A stretch of 64,000 nucleotides of DNA. Source: an uncultured Pseudomonadota bacterium. Lineage in GTDB: Bacteria; Myxococcota_A; Bradymonadia; Bradymonadales; Bradymonadaceae. The first letter of the stretch is position 1; each line of letters starts with the position of its first letter. The notes under the pieces were generated by a model. The model saw nothing but the letters and a program-made list of their open reading frames with translations. It did no database searches and was not told the origin of the DNA. Position numbers and translations under genes: made by a program. This document shows, piece by piece, positions 53,106-62,228 of this stretch. The DNA is taken from contig CAJXPB010000001.1 in the NCBI GenBank assembly GCA_913057905.1, positions 186,001 through 250,000 of the forward strand. The letters run 5' to 3'.

Positions 53106-55012
53106 CCAACCCACCCGACTGCGAAGACAACTCCGGTCAAGAGGGGAGCGAAGACTCCAACGGAAAGAAGGAGCGTCCCAGCGAGACCGCCATCGGGTCG
53201 AACTTCGAGGAGCGCGAACTCGGGCAGATCAGCGACCTCGAGATCGTGCGTCGGCTGTGGAAGTACATCCGGCCCTACAAAGGCATCTTCTTCGCCTGCC
53301 TGGCCCTCTTGCCGATCATCACCGCCGCTCGATTGCTGCAGCCCCACCTGATTCAGGTGGCGATCGACAGCCACCTGGTCCCCGGTGACTACCAGGGCCT
53401 GATCTGGGTCATCACGGGCTTCGCGGGGGCGGTCATCGGCAAGGCCGCGTTCGAGTACCTGCAATTCTATCTGATGCAGAAGGCCGGACAGTCGTCGCTG
53501 GTCGACCTGCGCCAACACATCTTTGATCACGTCCAGAAGCGACCGACGGACTTCTTTCACGACAATCCCGTCGGCCGGCTGATGACGCGGATGACCACCG
53601 ATGTGGAGTCACTGCAGGATGCCGTCTCCAGCGGCATGATCACGATGGTCGGCGACTTCCTGATGCTCTTCGGCATCGCCGCCATTCTCATCTACAAAGA
53701 CTGGCGACTGGCGCTCGTCAGCTTCTCGATCCTCCCGCTGCTGGTCGGTCTGACCGCCATCTTTCGGCACTACCTGCGCCAGGCATACCGAGACGTGCGC
53801 ACCAAGATCGCCCGGCTGTACGCCCACCTGCAGGAGAGCATCACGGGGATGAACATCATCCAGCTCTTCGTGCGGGAGAACGTCTCGGCCGACGAGTATC
53901 GCGACATCAACACCGAATACCGCAACGCCAACCTTCGGTCGATCCGCTACGACGCGATGCTGTACGCCGTGGTCGAAGCCGTCGGCTCGATCACCATCGG
54001 CGCCATCATCTGGTACGGAAGTGGACAGGTCCTGCAGGATCTGACCACCCTCGGCGTGCTGGTCGCCTTCATCGAGTACATGCGCAAGTTCTTCCGGCCC
54101 ATCCGAGACCTGGCCGAAAAATACAACCAGTTCCAGAGTGCCATCGCCAGCGGCGAGCGGATCTTCCAGCTCTTGGACAACGACGAGAAGATTCCCCAGA
54201 AGGACGACCCGAAGCAGTTGCCCGAGACGCCGCTGACCATCGAGTTCGACGACGTCTGGTTCGCATACAACGAAGACGAGTGGATCCTGAAAGATGTGAG
54301 CTTCACGGTCGAACCCGGCGAACGCGTCGCCCTGGTCGGCCACACCGGCGCCGGCAAGACGACGATCACGAATCTGCTGCTTCGACTCTACGATATCGAC
54401 CGCGGGTCGATCCGCATCAACGGGATCGACATCCGTGAGTTCGACCTCCGCGCCTACCGGCGTTTCTTCGCCGTCGTGCTCCAGGATGTGTTTCTGTTCG
54501 AGGGGTCGGTCCGCGAGAATCTGACCCTCGGCGACGACTCCATCTCCGAAGAAGAGATCGAGCAGGCCGCCCGCGCCGTCCACGCCCATCAGATGGTCCA
54601 AAAGTACGACGACGGCTACGAACATCATGTGACCGAGCGCGGCGCCAACCTGTCGGCCGGAGAAAAGCAGCTCATCGCCTTTGCCCGGGCCCTGGTCCTA
54701 CACCCCGAGATCCTCATCTTGGACGAGGCGACCGCCAGCGTCGACACCGACACCGAGGCGCTGATTCAGGATGCGGTCGAAGTCCTTCTCGACCAGCAGA
54801 CATCGCTGGTCATCGCGCACCGTCTGTCGACCATCGAGTCGTCGGACCGGATCCTGGTGCTCCATCGCGGAGAGATCGTCGAGCGCGGCACCCATTCGGA
54901 ATTGCTTAAAAACAACGGTCACTACAGCAAGCTCCATCGGCTGCAGTACGCCGAAACCGACACGACGTCGGGGTCGCCTTCATCGGATCCCGCCGCCGCC
55001 GTCGGCGAGTAG
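53102..55012 (+). CDS. ABC exporter half-transporter B (consensus Walker B, altered signature)
   Basis: 636 residues from GTG at 53102. An acidic 55-residue N-terminus, six membrane helices, then the nucleotide-binding domain: Walker A GHTGAGKTT (413-421), signature LSAGEKQLIAFARALV (517-532; Gly to Ala and Gln to Glu), Walker B ILILDEATASVD with Glu542, H-loop VIAHRL. Together with half A this gives one consensus ATP site (B Walker motifs with A signature) and one degenerate site, as in MdlAB/BmrCD. The transmembrane domain (QKRPTDFFHDNPVGRLMTRMTTDVESLQDAVSSG) is MdlB-like. It ends 14 bases before the convergent HDAC gene. Confidence 0.92.
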   Translation: MTNPPDCEDNSGQEGSEDSNGKKERPSETAIGSNFEERELGQISDLEIVRRLWKYIRPYKGIFFACLALLPIITAARLLQPHLIQVAIDSHLVPGDYQGLIWVITGFAGAVIGKAAFEYLQFYLMQKAGQSSLVDLRQHIFDHVQKRPTDFFHDNPVGRLMTRMTTDVESLQDAVSSGMITMVGDFLMLFGIAAILIYKDWRLALVSFSILPLLVGLTAIFRHYLRQAYRDVRTKIARLYAHLQESITGMNIIQLFVRENVSADEYRDINTEYRNANLRSIRYDAMLYAVVEAVGSITIGAIIWYGSGQVLQDLTTLGVLVAFIEYMRKFFRPIRDLAEKYNQFQSAIASGERIFQLLDNDEKIPQKDDPKQLPETPLTIEFDDVWFAYNEDEWILKDVSFTVEPGERVALVGHTGAGKTTITNLLLRLYDIDRGSIRINGIDIREFDLRAYRRFFAVVLQDVFLFEGSVRENLTLGDDSISEEEIEQAARAVHAHQMVQKYDDGYEHHVTERGANLSAGEKQLIAFARALVLHPEILILDEATASVDTDTEALIQDAVEVLLDQQTSLVIAHRLSTIESSDRILVLHRGEIVERGTHSELLKNNGHYSKLHRLQYAETDTTSGSPSSDPAAAVGE

Positions 55013-55025
55013 TTCCCGGCCGCGC

Positions 55026-56036
55026 TCAGGCCTTCATCGCCGCCACATTCGACCGCACCTGGTCGATGACCTCACGAGCCTTGTCGCTCGGCTCGCCGCC
55101 GACCTCGTAGGCCCTGTGGCCCGTCGTCGCCGCGATCGTCGCTTCGACGGCCGTCGACAAGCCCTCCAGATGGTAGCCACCCTCGAGGACGTAGACGAGA
55201 CCACCGGCGTGCTCGCGGGCCAATTTTGAGATCCGACCCGCCATGGCACCGAAGCCTTCGGTCGTCACGTTCATGCCTGCCAGCGGGTCCCGGACGTGAG
55301 CGTCGTAGCCGGCCGAAATCACGACCAATTGTGGGTCGAAGTTTTCAAACATCGGCTCGAAGACCCGGTCGACGGCCGACATGTAGTCGGTATCTCCGCA
55401 CGCCGGTGGGAGTGCGACGTTCACGGTCCGACCCCTGCCTTCTTTACGGCCGGTCTCGGCCACGCTGCCCGACCCCGGAAAGAGCCCGCGTTGATGAATG
55501 CTCGCGTAGAGGACCTGGGAGCTGTCGTAGAAGATGTTTTGGGTTCCGTTTCCGTGGTGGACATCCCAGTCGAGGATCAGTGCCCGCTCGATCCCGAAGG
55601 CCTCGAGCGCGTAGTGCGTGGCGATAGCGGCGTTGTTGTACAGACAAAAGCCCATGGCCCTGTCGGCCTCGGCGTGGTGCCCCGGCGGCCGGACCACGGC
55701 AAACCCGGCCTCGGCATCGCCGTCAAGCAACTCATCGACGGCACGCACGGCCCCGCCGACCGCCAGGTGCGCCGCCTCGATCGATCCGGGTGATACGACC
55801 GTATCCGGGTCCAGACGAGCCGTCTCTCCGGCCATGCTCTCGATCCTCTCCACATAGTCCGGAGCATGCACGCCCTCGACCCATCCTCGTTCGAAGGGTG
55901 CCACCGCCTCCCACTCCGGCTCCAACGCCTCGGAGGCGACCAGCCGGCGACGGATCGCCCGGAGACGTTCTGGACGCTCCGGATGATTCGCCCCGGTTTC
56001 GTGGTCGAGCATGCCCTCGTCGTAGTAGATCTTCAT
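55026..56036 (-). CDS. Histone-deacetylase-family zinc deacetylase
   Basis: 336 residues, class II HDAC/AcuC-APAH superfamily. MLDHETGANHPERPERL (substrate loop), VVRPPGHHAEADRAMGFCLYNNAAIA with the charge-relay His pair, LILDWDVHHGNGTQNIFYDS with Zn-binding Asp and His, VISAGYDAHVRDPLAGM with the second Zn Asp, and VLEGGYHLEGLS with the catalytic Tyr are all intact. Bacterial members remove acetyl groups from polyamines, acetoin-related metabolites or lysines; the target is not clear. No strong ribosome-binding site is seen. It lies 12 bases after the upstream lipoprotein-like gene. Confidence 0.93.
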   Translation of the reverse strand: MKIYYDEGMLDHETGANHPERPERLRAIRRRLVASEALEPEWEAVAPFERGWVEGVHAPDYVERIESMAGETARLDPDTVVSPGSIEAAHLAVGGAVRAVDELLDGDAEAGFAVVRPPGHHAEADRAMGFCLYNNAAIATHYALEAFGIERALILDWDVHHGNGTQNIFYDSSQVLYASIHQRGLFPGSGSVAETGRKEGRGRTVNVALPPACGDTDYMSAVDRVFEPMFENFDPQLVVISAGYDAHVRDPLAGMNVTTEGFGAMAGRISKLAREHAGGLVYVLEGGYHLEGLSTAVEATIAATTGHRAYEVGGEPSDKAREVIDQVRSNVAAMKA

Positions 56037-56048
56037 CGGAGAAACTCT

Positions 56049-57062
56049 CTATGGACTTCGCGAAAACGTCGTCTGGGTGCGGACGGTTTGCCGATAGTGC
56101 CGAGAAACGTCGGGGTCGGCCGCCGACGTCAATCTGGCTCGCACAACCCGCTCCTGCTGAACCCGACGCGGTACGAGGGTCTCCGGCACGGTCCAGAGTG
56201 TATGGGTCTCGCGCAGAAAAGTCTCGTCGACGCGCAGGCCGTCGGCCGCCCCGCCCGTCCCCTCGGCCAATTGCGCGGCCCTCGCCTCGATGGCCTTCCG
56301 CACGGCCGCACCGTCGCTCTCGATGACGACCTCGATCCGGGCGCACCGGTCCCTCCCACACGACTCCACGGCCGCCACCTCTACGGTCATCGTCGCGTCA
56401 TCCGCACCGGTCTCCCAGGACAGCGGCACATCCTCGGTCGTCGAGCGCCCCACCTCCATCGTCTGGCCCGCCCACGACTCCACCCAGAAGCTCCAGTCAG
56501 CCTTCGAGTGTGACTTTAAATGTTCTGGCTCAAGCGATGCCGCCACAAGCCGCTCCTCCATCGGCGAAAGCGCCCGTTGTGCCGCCTTCTTCATCGTCGC
56601 AAACTGACGTTCGGATACGCTCCCGGCGCCCTCGATCGACAGTAACCGACCCGCCGGATCGACTCTCAGATCCGCACGAACCCCGAGGTTCGCGGCGGCA
56701 ACGTAGTCGAGAAATCCGGCCTCGGCACCCACGCTTTCGGCCCCGCCGCTGCGGGTACGAACGATCAGATCCGGCCGTTGCTCGATCGCCTCGATCGCCG
56801 AAAGTCCGCCCTCGACGGCCTCGGCCTCGAGAGTGTACCGCGCGCTGAGCCGCCGTTCGGGTTCTTCATTCACCTGGATGGTGCGCTCGACCCGTGCCCC
56901 CAGACGCGTCCCATCTCGCCAGCCAAACTCGAACTCAACGGTCTCCGGCTCGACTGATTCCGCCGCACCGCCCTGCTGCTCGGTCGGCACCGTCACCGTC
57001 TTGTAGCAGCCACAGCTTAACGACAGCGCCGCTGCAATCACCGTCCATTCGCCGATTCTCAT
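56049..57062 (-). CDS. Probable lipoprotein of unknown function
   Basis: 337 residues from ATG at 57062, with GGAGGGGAGG upstream; a frame to 57089 is less likely. The signal region ends LSLSCGCYK, an approximate lipobox. The mature protein is beta-rich: VEFEFGWRDGTRLGARVERTIQVNEEPERRLSARYTLEAEAV, a long amphipathic helix near SERQFATMKKAAQRALSPMEERLVAASLEPE, a SCGRDRC loop probably disulfide-bonded, and a C-terminal DETFLRETHTLWTVPETLVPRR. Layout recalls myxobacterial proteins that look like substrate-binding or DUF6263-type lipoproteins. I do not assign a function. Probably in an operon with the HDAC gene. Confidence 0.55.
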   Translation of the reverse strand: MRIGEWTVIAAALSLSCGCYKTVTVPTEQQGGAAESVEPETVEFEFGWRDGTRLGARVERTIQVNEEPERRLSARYTLEAEAVEGGLSAIEAIEQRPDLIVRTRSGGAESVGAEAGFLDYVAAANLGVRADLRVDPAGRLLSIEGAGSVSERQFATMKKAAQRALSPMEERLVAASLEPEHLKSHSKADWSFWVESWAGQTMEVGRSTTEDVPLSWETGADDATMTVEVAAVESCGRDRCARIEVVIESDGAAVRKAIEARAAQLAEGTGGAADGLRVDETFLRETHTLWTVPETLVPRRVQQERVVRARLTSAADPDVSRHYRQTVRTQTTFSRSP

Positions 57063-57185
57063 CCTGCCCTCCCCTCCAAAGGTCGTCATATTTCGCGCTG
57101 TTCGTCCCCTTAGGATGCCACAGGTAGGTGGGCGATGGAAGGGGGATTCGGCGACTGCGGGATGGGCTTACTCTGGCAATAGCAC

Positions 57186-57274
57186 GATGGACATCCCGGT
57201 CTCGCGAGCCGCGGTGCGCCTCGCAGCGAACCGGGCGATCACGCGGCGTGTCGCGCCTGCGGCGCGCCGCCGCG
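57186..57274. repeat. Dispersed double-hairpin intergenic element, copy 3
   Basis: GATGGACATCCCGGTCTCGC, then a diverged first stem, GCGCCTCGCAGCGAACCGGG (shared with copy 2), CGATCACGCGGCGTGTCGCG and the conserved stem CGCGCC/TGC/GGCGCG plus CGCCGCG. As at 21731, it lies directly beside ACGT-rich tandem repeats. Confidence 0.8.
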
Positions 57275-57302
57275 GGACAGACAGACGGACGCCGCCGCGG
57301 CA

Positions 57303-57450
57303 CCCGTCGTACCTCGTACGTCCTACGCGCGACGCGGCCACGTGCTTCGCGGTTCCCGTCGTACCTCGTACGTCCTACGCGCGACGCGGCCACGTGCTTC
57401 GCGGATCCCCGTCGTACCTCGTACGTCCTGCGCGCGACGCGCCCACGCGA
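57303..57450. repeat. Nearly three 52/53-bp direct repeats, ACGT-rich family
   Basis: Copies start at 57303, 57355 and 57408 with CCCGTCGTACCTCGTACGTC, then CTACGCGCGACGCGGCCACG. The third copy is diverged near its end and runs to the HAD gene stop at 57451. Similar in words to 39111-39225. The 388-bp gap 57063-57450 holds only this array and the double-hairpin element; no gene is credible. Confidence 0.8.
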
Positions 57451-58134
57451 TCACCCGCCCACCAACTCCTCTATGTCCCCAAGAACGACAGTCGCCCCCG
57501 CCTCCAAAAGCGCCGGCCTCATCGAAGCATCCTCCTCGTACGGCGCAATGACTCCCACCGGCCTCACGTCCGCCGCCGCGGCTGCCCTCATATCGTCGGG
57601 CGTGTCCCCGACCAACCAGATGTCGGATTCGGACGTCCGAGCTCCCATGCGTTCCAGAAGTAGTTCGACGGGATCCGGGCTGGGTTTGCGGGGGGCATCC
57701 TCCATGCAGACGACCGCTTCGAAGAATTTGGCCAGGTCAAAACGGTCGATGAAGCGACGCGCATCCGCGCGGGTTCGCCCGGTCACAATGCCCATGGGAT
57801 GACGTCCGCTGAGGGTCTCGAAAAACGAACGGGGAGGGATCAACCTCTCCTGCTTCCAGAGGCCTTCTCGGTCGTCGGTGCCCTGCAAATACGACTCGTA
57901 GGTCCCTTTGACGTCCTCGAAATCAACATCGAGGCCCTGCTGGCGAAGCCAGCGGTGGATCAGCACCCAGTCGTTATTTGCGTCGCCGGCCGCCTTTAGA
58001 TGCGAGACGCTCGCGGCATCCAGCGACTGGCCGTAGGATTCAGCGGTCAGCTCCAGTGCCCTCCGGTACGACTCGGAGACATCGGCGATGACGCCATCCA
58101 TGTCCAAAAGAAGTATGTCGGGAACTTCGTCCAT
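57451..58134 (-). CDS. HAD-superfamily phosphatase, subfamily IA
   Basis: 227 residues from ATG at 58134. Motif I LLLDMDGVIADVSESYRRAL (nucleophile and acid Asp), motif II VTGRTR, motif III Lys in RKPSPDPVELLLERMG, motif IV WLVGDTPDDMRAAAAA. The DMDGV(I/L)xDVSxSYRRA opening is typical of a HAD-IA group related to the phosphatase domain of HisB-like proteins. Cap domain of four helices (about 25-100) covers the site. Substrate unknown, possibly a sugar or amino-alcohol phosphate. The stop codon sits at the edge of the 52-bp repeat array. Divergent from the TraB-family gene. Confidence 0.8.
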   Translation of the reverse strand: MDEVPDILLLDMDGVIADVSESYRRALELTAESYGQSLDAASVSHLKAAGDANNDWVLIHRWLRQQGLDVDFEDVKGTYESYLQGTDDREGLWKQERLIPPRSFFETLSGRHPMGIVTGRTRADARRFIDRFDLAKFFEAVVCMEDAPRKPSPDPVELLLERMGARTSESDIWLVGDTPDDMRAAAAADVRPVGVIAPYEEDASMRPALLEAGATVVLGDIEELVGG

Positions 58135-58310
58135 CGGTCTCAGGCTCCGGGTCCAAGACAATATCCGCGTCGATCGTACCGGCATTGTCGATACCACGTC
58201 ATCCATCCCCGTGCAGGTGCGCGTGCCACGGCTGGCGTGCACGTTTCGGTGAGCCGTGCTACGTGGAGGGGCCGAATGGACCGGCATCAACCCCGAACCG
58301 CCTCCCCTTC

Positions 58311-59564
58311 ATGACAAACGATCCCCACGATTCCGACGCCGATACCCCTCCCGGTGGAGATTTCGTCGTTCCCGAGGAGGACAAACAAGAGCCTCCCAAA
58401 TGGGAAAAGGACGTCGTTCGCGTCGAACGAAATGGTCGCGAATTCGTCCTGGTGGGAACGGCTCACATCTCGCAGGAATCGGTCGACGCCGTCCGAGAGG
58501 TCATCCGCCACGAAGATCCCGACCGGGTCTGCGTGGAACTCGACGAAGAACGATACCGCGCACTGCGACGAGAACAGAAGTTCGAAGACCTCGACCTTCT
58601 GCAGGTCATCAAGGAGGGTAAACTTACGTTTTTGCTGGCCCGGCTGGCATTGACCGCCTTCCAAAAACGGATGGGCGACAGCACCGGCGTCACGCCCGGG
58701 GCCGAGATGGCTGCCGCCGCCGATACCGCCGAGGAGATGGGCGTGCCCGTCGTGCTGGCGGATCGAAACATCCGAACGACCCTGCTGAGGGCCTGGCGGC
58801 TGACGCCGTGGTATCGGCGCGCCGAGCTGGCGGCGATGCTCTTTTTGAGCCTGTTTCAGACCGAGGAGGTCTCCGAGCAAGACCTCTCGGACCTCAAACA
58901 GGGCGACATGATCTCGGAGATTCTGGACGAACTCGCCGACGTGATGCCCGAACTCAAGGAGGTCCTTGTCGATGAACGGGATCTCTACATGGCCAAATCG
59001 ATCCAGGACACGCCCGGCGACAAGGTCGTGGCCATCGTCGGCGCGGCTCACCGAGAGGGGATCGCCCGTTGGCTGGAGCACGACATCGACCCCGACATCG
59101 TCGAGCCGATCGATGTCGTCCCCGAAAAGTCGACGCTCTCGGAGCTCATCCCCTGGATCCTTCCGGCCATCGTCATCGGGCTCTTCGCCTACGGCTTCAT
59201 GTACGGCGATACCCAACAGCTCCAGACGGCGGCAACGGCCTGGGTGTTGGCAAACGGTATACTCTCTGCGGTCGGTGCCATCGCCGCCCTCGCTCACCCC
59301 GTGACTGTCATTGTGGCATTCGTCGCGGCCCCGCTGACCTCCCTGAACCCGACGATCGGCGCCGGCATGGTGACCGCTTTCACCCAGACGGTCGTCGCCG
59401 CACCGAAAGTGCGTGATCTCCACACCATCGGCGAGGATCTGACGGAGTGGACCGGTTGGTGGACCAATCGGGTCGGCCGCGTTCTGCTGGTCTTTATCTT
59501 CTCTTCAGCCGGCAGCGCGATCGGGACGTTTTTGGCCTTTGGATGGCTCAAAAACCTCCTGTAG
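58311..59564 (+). CDS. TraB/PrgY family membrane protein
   Basis: 417 residues from ATG at 58311. Acidic N-terminal 35 residues, then the TraB domain: FVLVGTAHISQESVDAVREVI (GTAHIS motif), VCVELDEERYRAL, GVPVVLADRNIRTTLLRAW and VGAAHREGI. The C-terminal 130 residues hold four membrane helices (about 285-305, 310-330, 335-360, 390-410). Related proteins curb pheromone activity in Enterococcus plasmids and may be metal-dependent peptidases (Tiki-like) using the GTAHxS and GxxH motifs. Substrate unknown. It ends two bases before the convergent PPC lipoprotein stop. Confidence 0.85.
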   Translation: MTNDPHDSDADTPPGGDFVVPEEDKQEPPKWEKDVVRVERNGREFVLVGTAHISQESVDAVREVIRHEDPDRVCVELDEERYRALRREQKFEDLDLLQVIKEGKLTFLLARLALTAFQKRMGDSTGVTPGAEMAAAADTAEEMGVPVVLADRNIRTTLLRAWRLTPWYRRAELAAMLFLSLFQTEEVSEQDLSDLKQGDMISEILDELADVMPELKEVLVDERDLYMAKSIQDTPGDKVVAIVGAAHREGIARWLEHDIDPDIVEPIDVVPEKSTLSELIPWILPAIVIGLFAYGFMYGDTQQLQTAATAWVLANGILSAVGAIAALAHPVTVIVAFVAAPLTSLNPTIGAGMVTAFTQTVVAAPKVRDLHTIGEDLTEWTGWWTNRVGRVLLVFIFSSAGSAIGTFLAFGWLKNLL

Positions 59565-59565
59565 G

Positions 59566-61584
59566 TCACCGACCCGCCACGTCGATATCGAGTTCGTAGG
59601 GCCGGCACTCCTGCCCGCCGGCACTCGACACTTTCACAAAATAGACGCCCGGGGGCAGATCCAGGGTAGCCGACTCGTTGGCCCCCGCCCCGGCCTTGTC
59701 GATTTCGGCGACCAGTGCGCCCTGACTGTCGACGAGTTCCAATCCAAGGTCCAGGCGATTGGCGCGAAGTTTTACGGTCGTGGAACGAGGCTCGGGACGT
59801 CGATTGACCGTATCCCGGGCGTTCGATCCCGCATCGACCTCCGGTTTGGCCCCAGCACGCTCCGAAGTCTCGCCCCGCTCCGGCACCAGGAACCCGTATA
59901 CGTCGGTGTCATCCCCGTAGGCGATGTAGCCGGACCGTCCGGTGCCCGGCCGCAAGGGATCCGCCGACTGACGTGAGTCGTTTGGCTCGACTTCGATGTT
60001 GTCGACCTGACCGACTACATCGGCGACGGCGACGGCGTAGGCAAAGCTCGTTCGGTAGTCCCGCCGTTGAGAGTCCCCTTTCCTGGAGCTCTTCGAGACG
60101 GCGAGTTCGATCGACCCGTCGTCGATCGGCACGTTGCACAGGATCGCCGGCTCCTCTCGGTCGTCAGACATCAGCGCCCGGCGTCCCCCGTCCCGAGGGT
60201 TCAGCCACGTCATCTGGACGGTGGCGTCATCGTTGAGCGGTTTCAGCGCCACCTGCGCCAGGTGTTCGGGCGACTCCTTCGGCTCCAGGTAGGAATCGAT
60301 GCTGTCGGGCGACTCCTTCCCGGAGCCAGACCCCGGCCGCTCGTCGTCCCTGGCGGTTCCGGCATCCTGCAGGTCACCCATTTTCGGGGGCATATCGACC
60401 AACGAATCGTCCTCCTCCATCTTCTCGGGGGGCGCCGATGGAGAGGATTCTTCGGAACCGGCGTCCGCAGACGCCTGCTTCGGCGTGGGCGTACCGGCGT
60501 CTTTTGAGGGTTGGTCCGACGCCGCCTTCTGCGCGGCGCGGCCCACCAACAAAGAGAAACGATCGGTGTCGCCGGTGTGGTGGAAATACCCGCGCACCTC
60601 GTCGCCCAGACGGATAGACTGAGACGTTGCGTCGGAATCGTTCGGCTCGCTCTCCAACACGAATCCATCGGGCTCGGCGTGCTCGACGAACCGAATCCGG
60701 TAGGGAGCTTCGCGGCTGTAGCGGTCGCCTTCGGCCTGCAACCGAACCCATAGACTCGAGAGTCCGCCCGGGACCCCCAGATTCGGAATCTCGGCCGAAC
60801 GCTCGGGACCGGCCTTCAACGTCGTCCACGGATCCTCGGACCCCGAGCCGGTGAAGAAATCGGCACGATGGGTCATCTCCGGGATCGGCGCCAGAGACAC
60901 CGAGTAGATCCCCGGCGGGATCTCGGAGCTCTCGGACTGCAGCCAATCGACGTCGCCCGGTCGGTCGTAGTAGCCCTGAATGCCGCCGGGGAACGGAAAA
61001 CCGACGGCGGTCTTGCGCGTTTCGTTCGGCTTCGACTCCAGCGCTGCCCCGGACATCCGTCGCTGCGTGGTCAGTTCGTACTTGCCGCCGGCGTCGCCCG
61101 CCGCACGGATGGCGACGAGACGTCCGTCCTTGGGCACGAGCAACCTCGGAACCGACTCTGGCTCGCCGGCCTCGGCCACGTCGAAACGCGTCGAGCCCTC
61201 TGGCTTGGCTGCCACCTCGATGGCCGGATCCAGCTTTGAGTCCTCGGGCGGAGTCACCACGAGTTCGACGATCCAGGAGTCGCCCTCGGCCGGCTCGAGC
61301 AGATACCAGTCGACATCTGAGTTCGGTTCGATCTCCCCACTCAACGGCCCCTCCCGGGCCGTCAGATCGATCGGATGGGCACTGGCTCGGTCATCGTTCG
61401 GTTCTTGCTCGGCCGGCCCGCTGGCTTCATCTCCCGCGTCGACGGGTTCGAAGCTCGTTCGGGTCTGATCCTGATTGCTGATCCAGCGCCGAATCCGATC
61501 TTCACAACTGCACGATGACATCGTCAGGGCACAGACGAATGCCCCCAGGCCGAGCCACCGCCAGAGCCGAGACTGCTTCATCAT
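59566..61584 (-). CDS. Large lipoprotein with repeated PPC-like domains
   Basis: 672 residues. Signal with TMSSCSC (lipobox-like Cys). At least three PPC (pre-peptidase C-terminal)-type beta domains can be seen, each opening with EPND: QEPNDDRASAHPIDL...DVDWYLLEP (about 60), SEPNDSDATSQSIRL...TDRFSLLV (about 315), EPNDSRQSADPLRPG...DVYGFLV (about 540). A further copy (ESKPNETRKTAVGF...DVDWLQSES) is at about 180. A Pro/Asp-rich linker (QASADAGSEESSPSAPPEKMEEDD) splits it. PPC domains usually follow secreted proteases, but no protease domain is present, so it may be a binder or envelope scaffold. Its start overlaps the skp stop (ATGA). Confidence 0.7.
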   Translation of the reverse strand: MMKQSRLWRWLGLGAFVCALTMSSCSCEDRIRRWISNQDQTRTSFEPVDAGDEASGPAEQEPNDDRASAHPIDLTAREGPLSGEIEPNSDVDWYLLEPAEGDSWIVELVVTPPEDSKLDPAIEVAAKPEGSTRFDVAEAGEPESVPRLLVPKDGRLVAIRAAGDAGGKYELTTQRRMSGAALESKPNETRKTAVGFPFPGGIQGYYDRPGDVDWLQSESSEIPPGIYSVSLAPIPEMTHRADFFTGSGSEDPWTTLKAGPERSAEIPNLGVPGGLSSLWVRLQAEGDRYSREAPYRIRFVEHAEPDGFVLESEPNDSDATSQSIRLGDEVRGYFHHTGDTDRFSLLVGRAAQKAASDQPSKDAGTPTPKQASADAGSEESSPSAPPEKMEEDDSLVDMPPKMGDLQDAGTARDDERPGSGSGKESPDSIDSYLEPKESPEHLAQVALKPLNDDATVQMTWLNPRDGGRRALMSDDREEPAILCNVPIDDGSIELAVSKSSRKGDSQRRDYRTSFAYAVAVADVVGQVDNIEVEPNDSRQSADPLRPGTGRSGYIAYGDDTDVYGFLVPERGETSERAGAKPEVDAGSNARDTVNRRPEPRSTTVKLRANRLDLGLELVDSQGALVAEIDKAGAGANESATLDLPPGVYFVKVSSAGGQECRPYELDIDVAGR

Positions 61585-62135
61585 TCGGAGTCGTAACGCT
61601 TGATGAGTTCGTCGGTCAGATCCATGGCGTCCTTGGCGAACAGCACCGACGAACCGCGCTTCTCGAGCACGAGGTCGTATCCCTTCTCATCGGCGATCTT
61701 GCGGACCACCTTGCGCATCTTCTTGAAGATGCCCTTCGTGGCCTTCGCCTCTTTCTGGCTCAGGTTTCGCTGCAGACTCATGTACATCCGCTGCAGCTCG
61801 GCCATCTTCTTCTGAAGCTGGGCGCGCTTCTTCTTTTTGGCCTCCGCAGACAGAGCCATCGACTGGTTCTTGAGTTCCTCTTTGAGCTTTTTGACCTCTT
61901 GTTGCTTCTTGTCGAGTTTGGCCTGCTTGTCTTCGAAGTCCTTCTTGAGCTTCTTTTTGGCCTCTTTGCCCTCTTCGACCTGGGAGAGTGCCCGCTGCAG
62001 ATCGACGTAGCCGATCTTCAAATCCTGAGCAGAGGCCGTCTGGCTGAATCCGACCCCGGCGAACATCACCGCGGCGGCGAGCACGAGCTGAGACAGCGTG
62101 CGAAGCGAGAACGTGCGACTGTTGGACGTCTTCAT
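61581..62135 (-). CDS. skp: Periplasmic chaperone Skp/OmpH
   Basis: 184 residues from ATG at 62135, with GAGGAG upstream. Signal peptide ends TASAQD. The mature part starts LKIGYVDLQRALSQVEEGKEAKKKL, the Skp/OmpH hallmark, then a long Lys/Glu-rich helical hairpin (KQQEVKKLKEELKNQSMAL...RAQLQKKMAELQRMYMSLQRNLSQKEAKA), and ends in GYDLVLEKRGSSVLFAKDAMDLTDELIKRYD. The trimeric 'jellyfish' holds unfolded outer-membrane proteins for the BAM complex. It lies 133 bases downstream of bamA, the usual bamA-skp order. Confidence 0.93.
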   Translation of the reverse strand: MKTSNSRTFSLRTLSQLVLAAAVMFAGVGFSQTASAQDLKIGYVDLQRALSQVEEGKEAKKKLKKDFEDKQAKLDKKQQEVKKLKEELKNQSMALSAEAKKKKRAQLQKKMAELQRMYMSLQRNLSQKEAKATKGIFKKMRKVVRKIADEKGYDLVLEKRGSSVLFAKDAMDLTDELIKRYDSE

Positions 62136-62228
62136 AGACAACTCCTCGTTCGAAGGATTCTTCGTGACGAAATTTCTACGCTCTGTAGAGTCGGTCGCAT
62201 GCGTTGTTCATTCCATCGGACGGGCGCC

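Noticed and set aside
51174..55012. Degenerate ATP site in the ABC exporter as a novelty by itself
   Set aside because: Asp for Glu in one half and an altered signature in the other are known for MdlAB/BmrCD-type heterodimers. Noted only as context.
57128..57802. Long Arg/Ser/Tyr-rich open frame over the 52-bp repeats
   Set aside because: The protein is a translation of repeats (RTSYVLRATRPRAS) and overlaps the HAD gene on the other strand. It has no codon or motif support.
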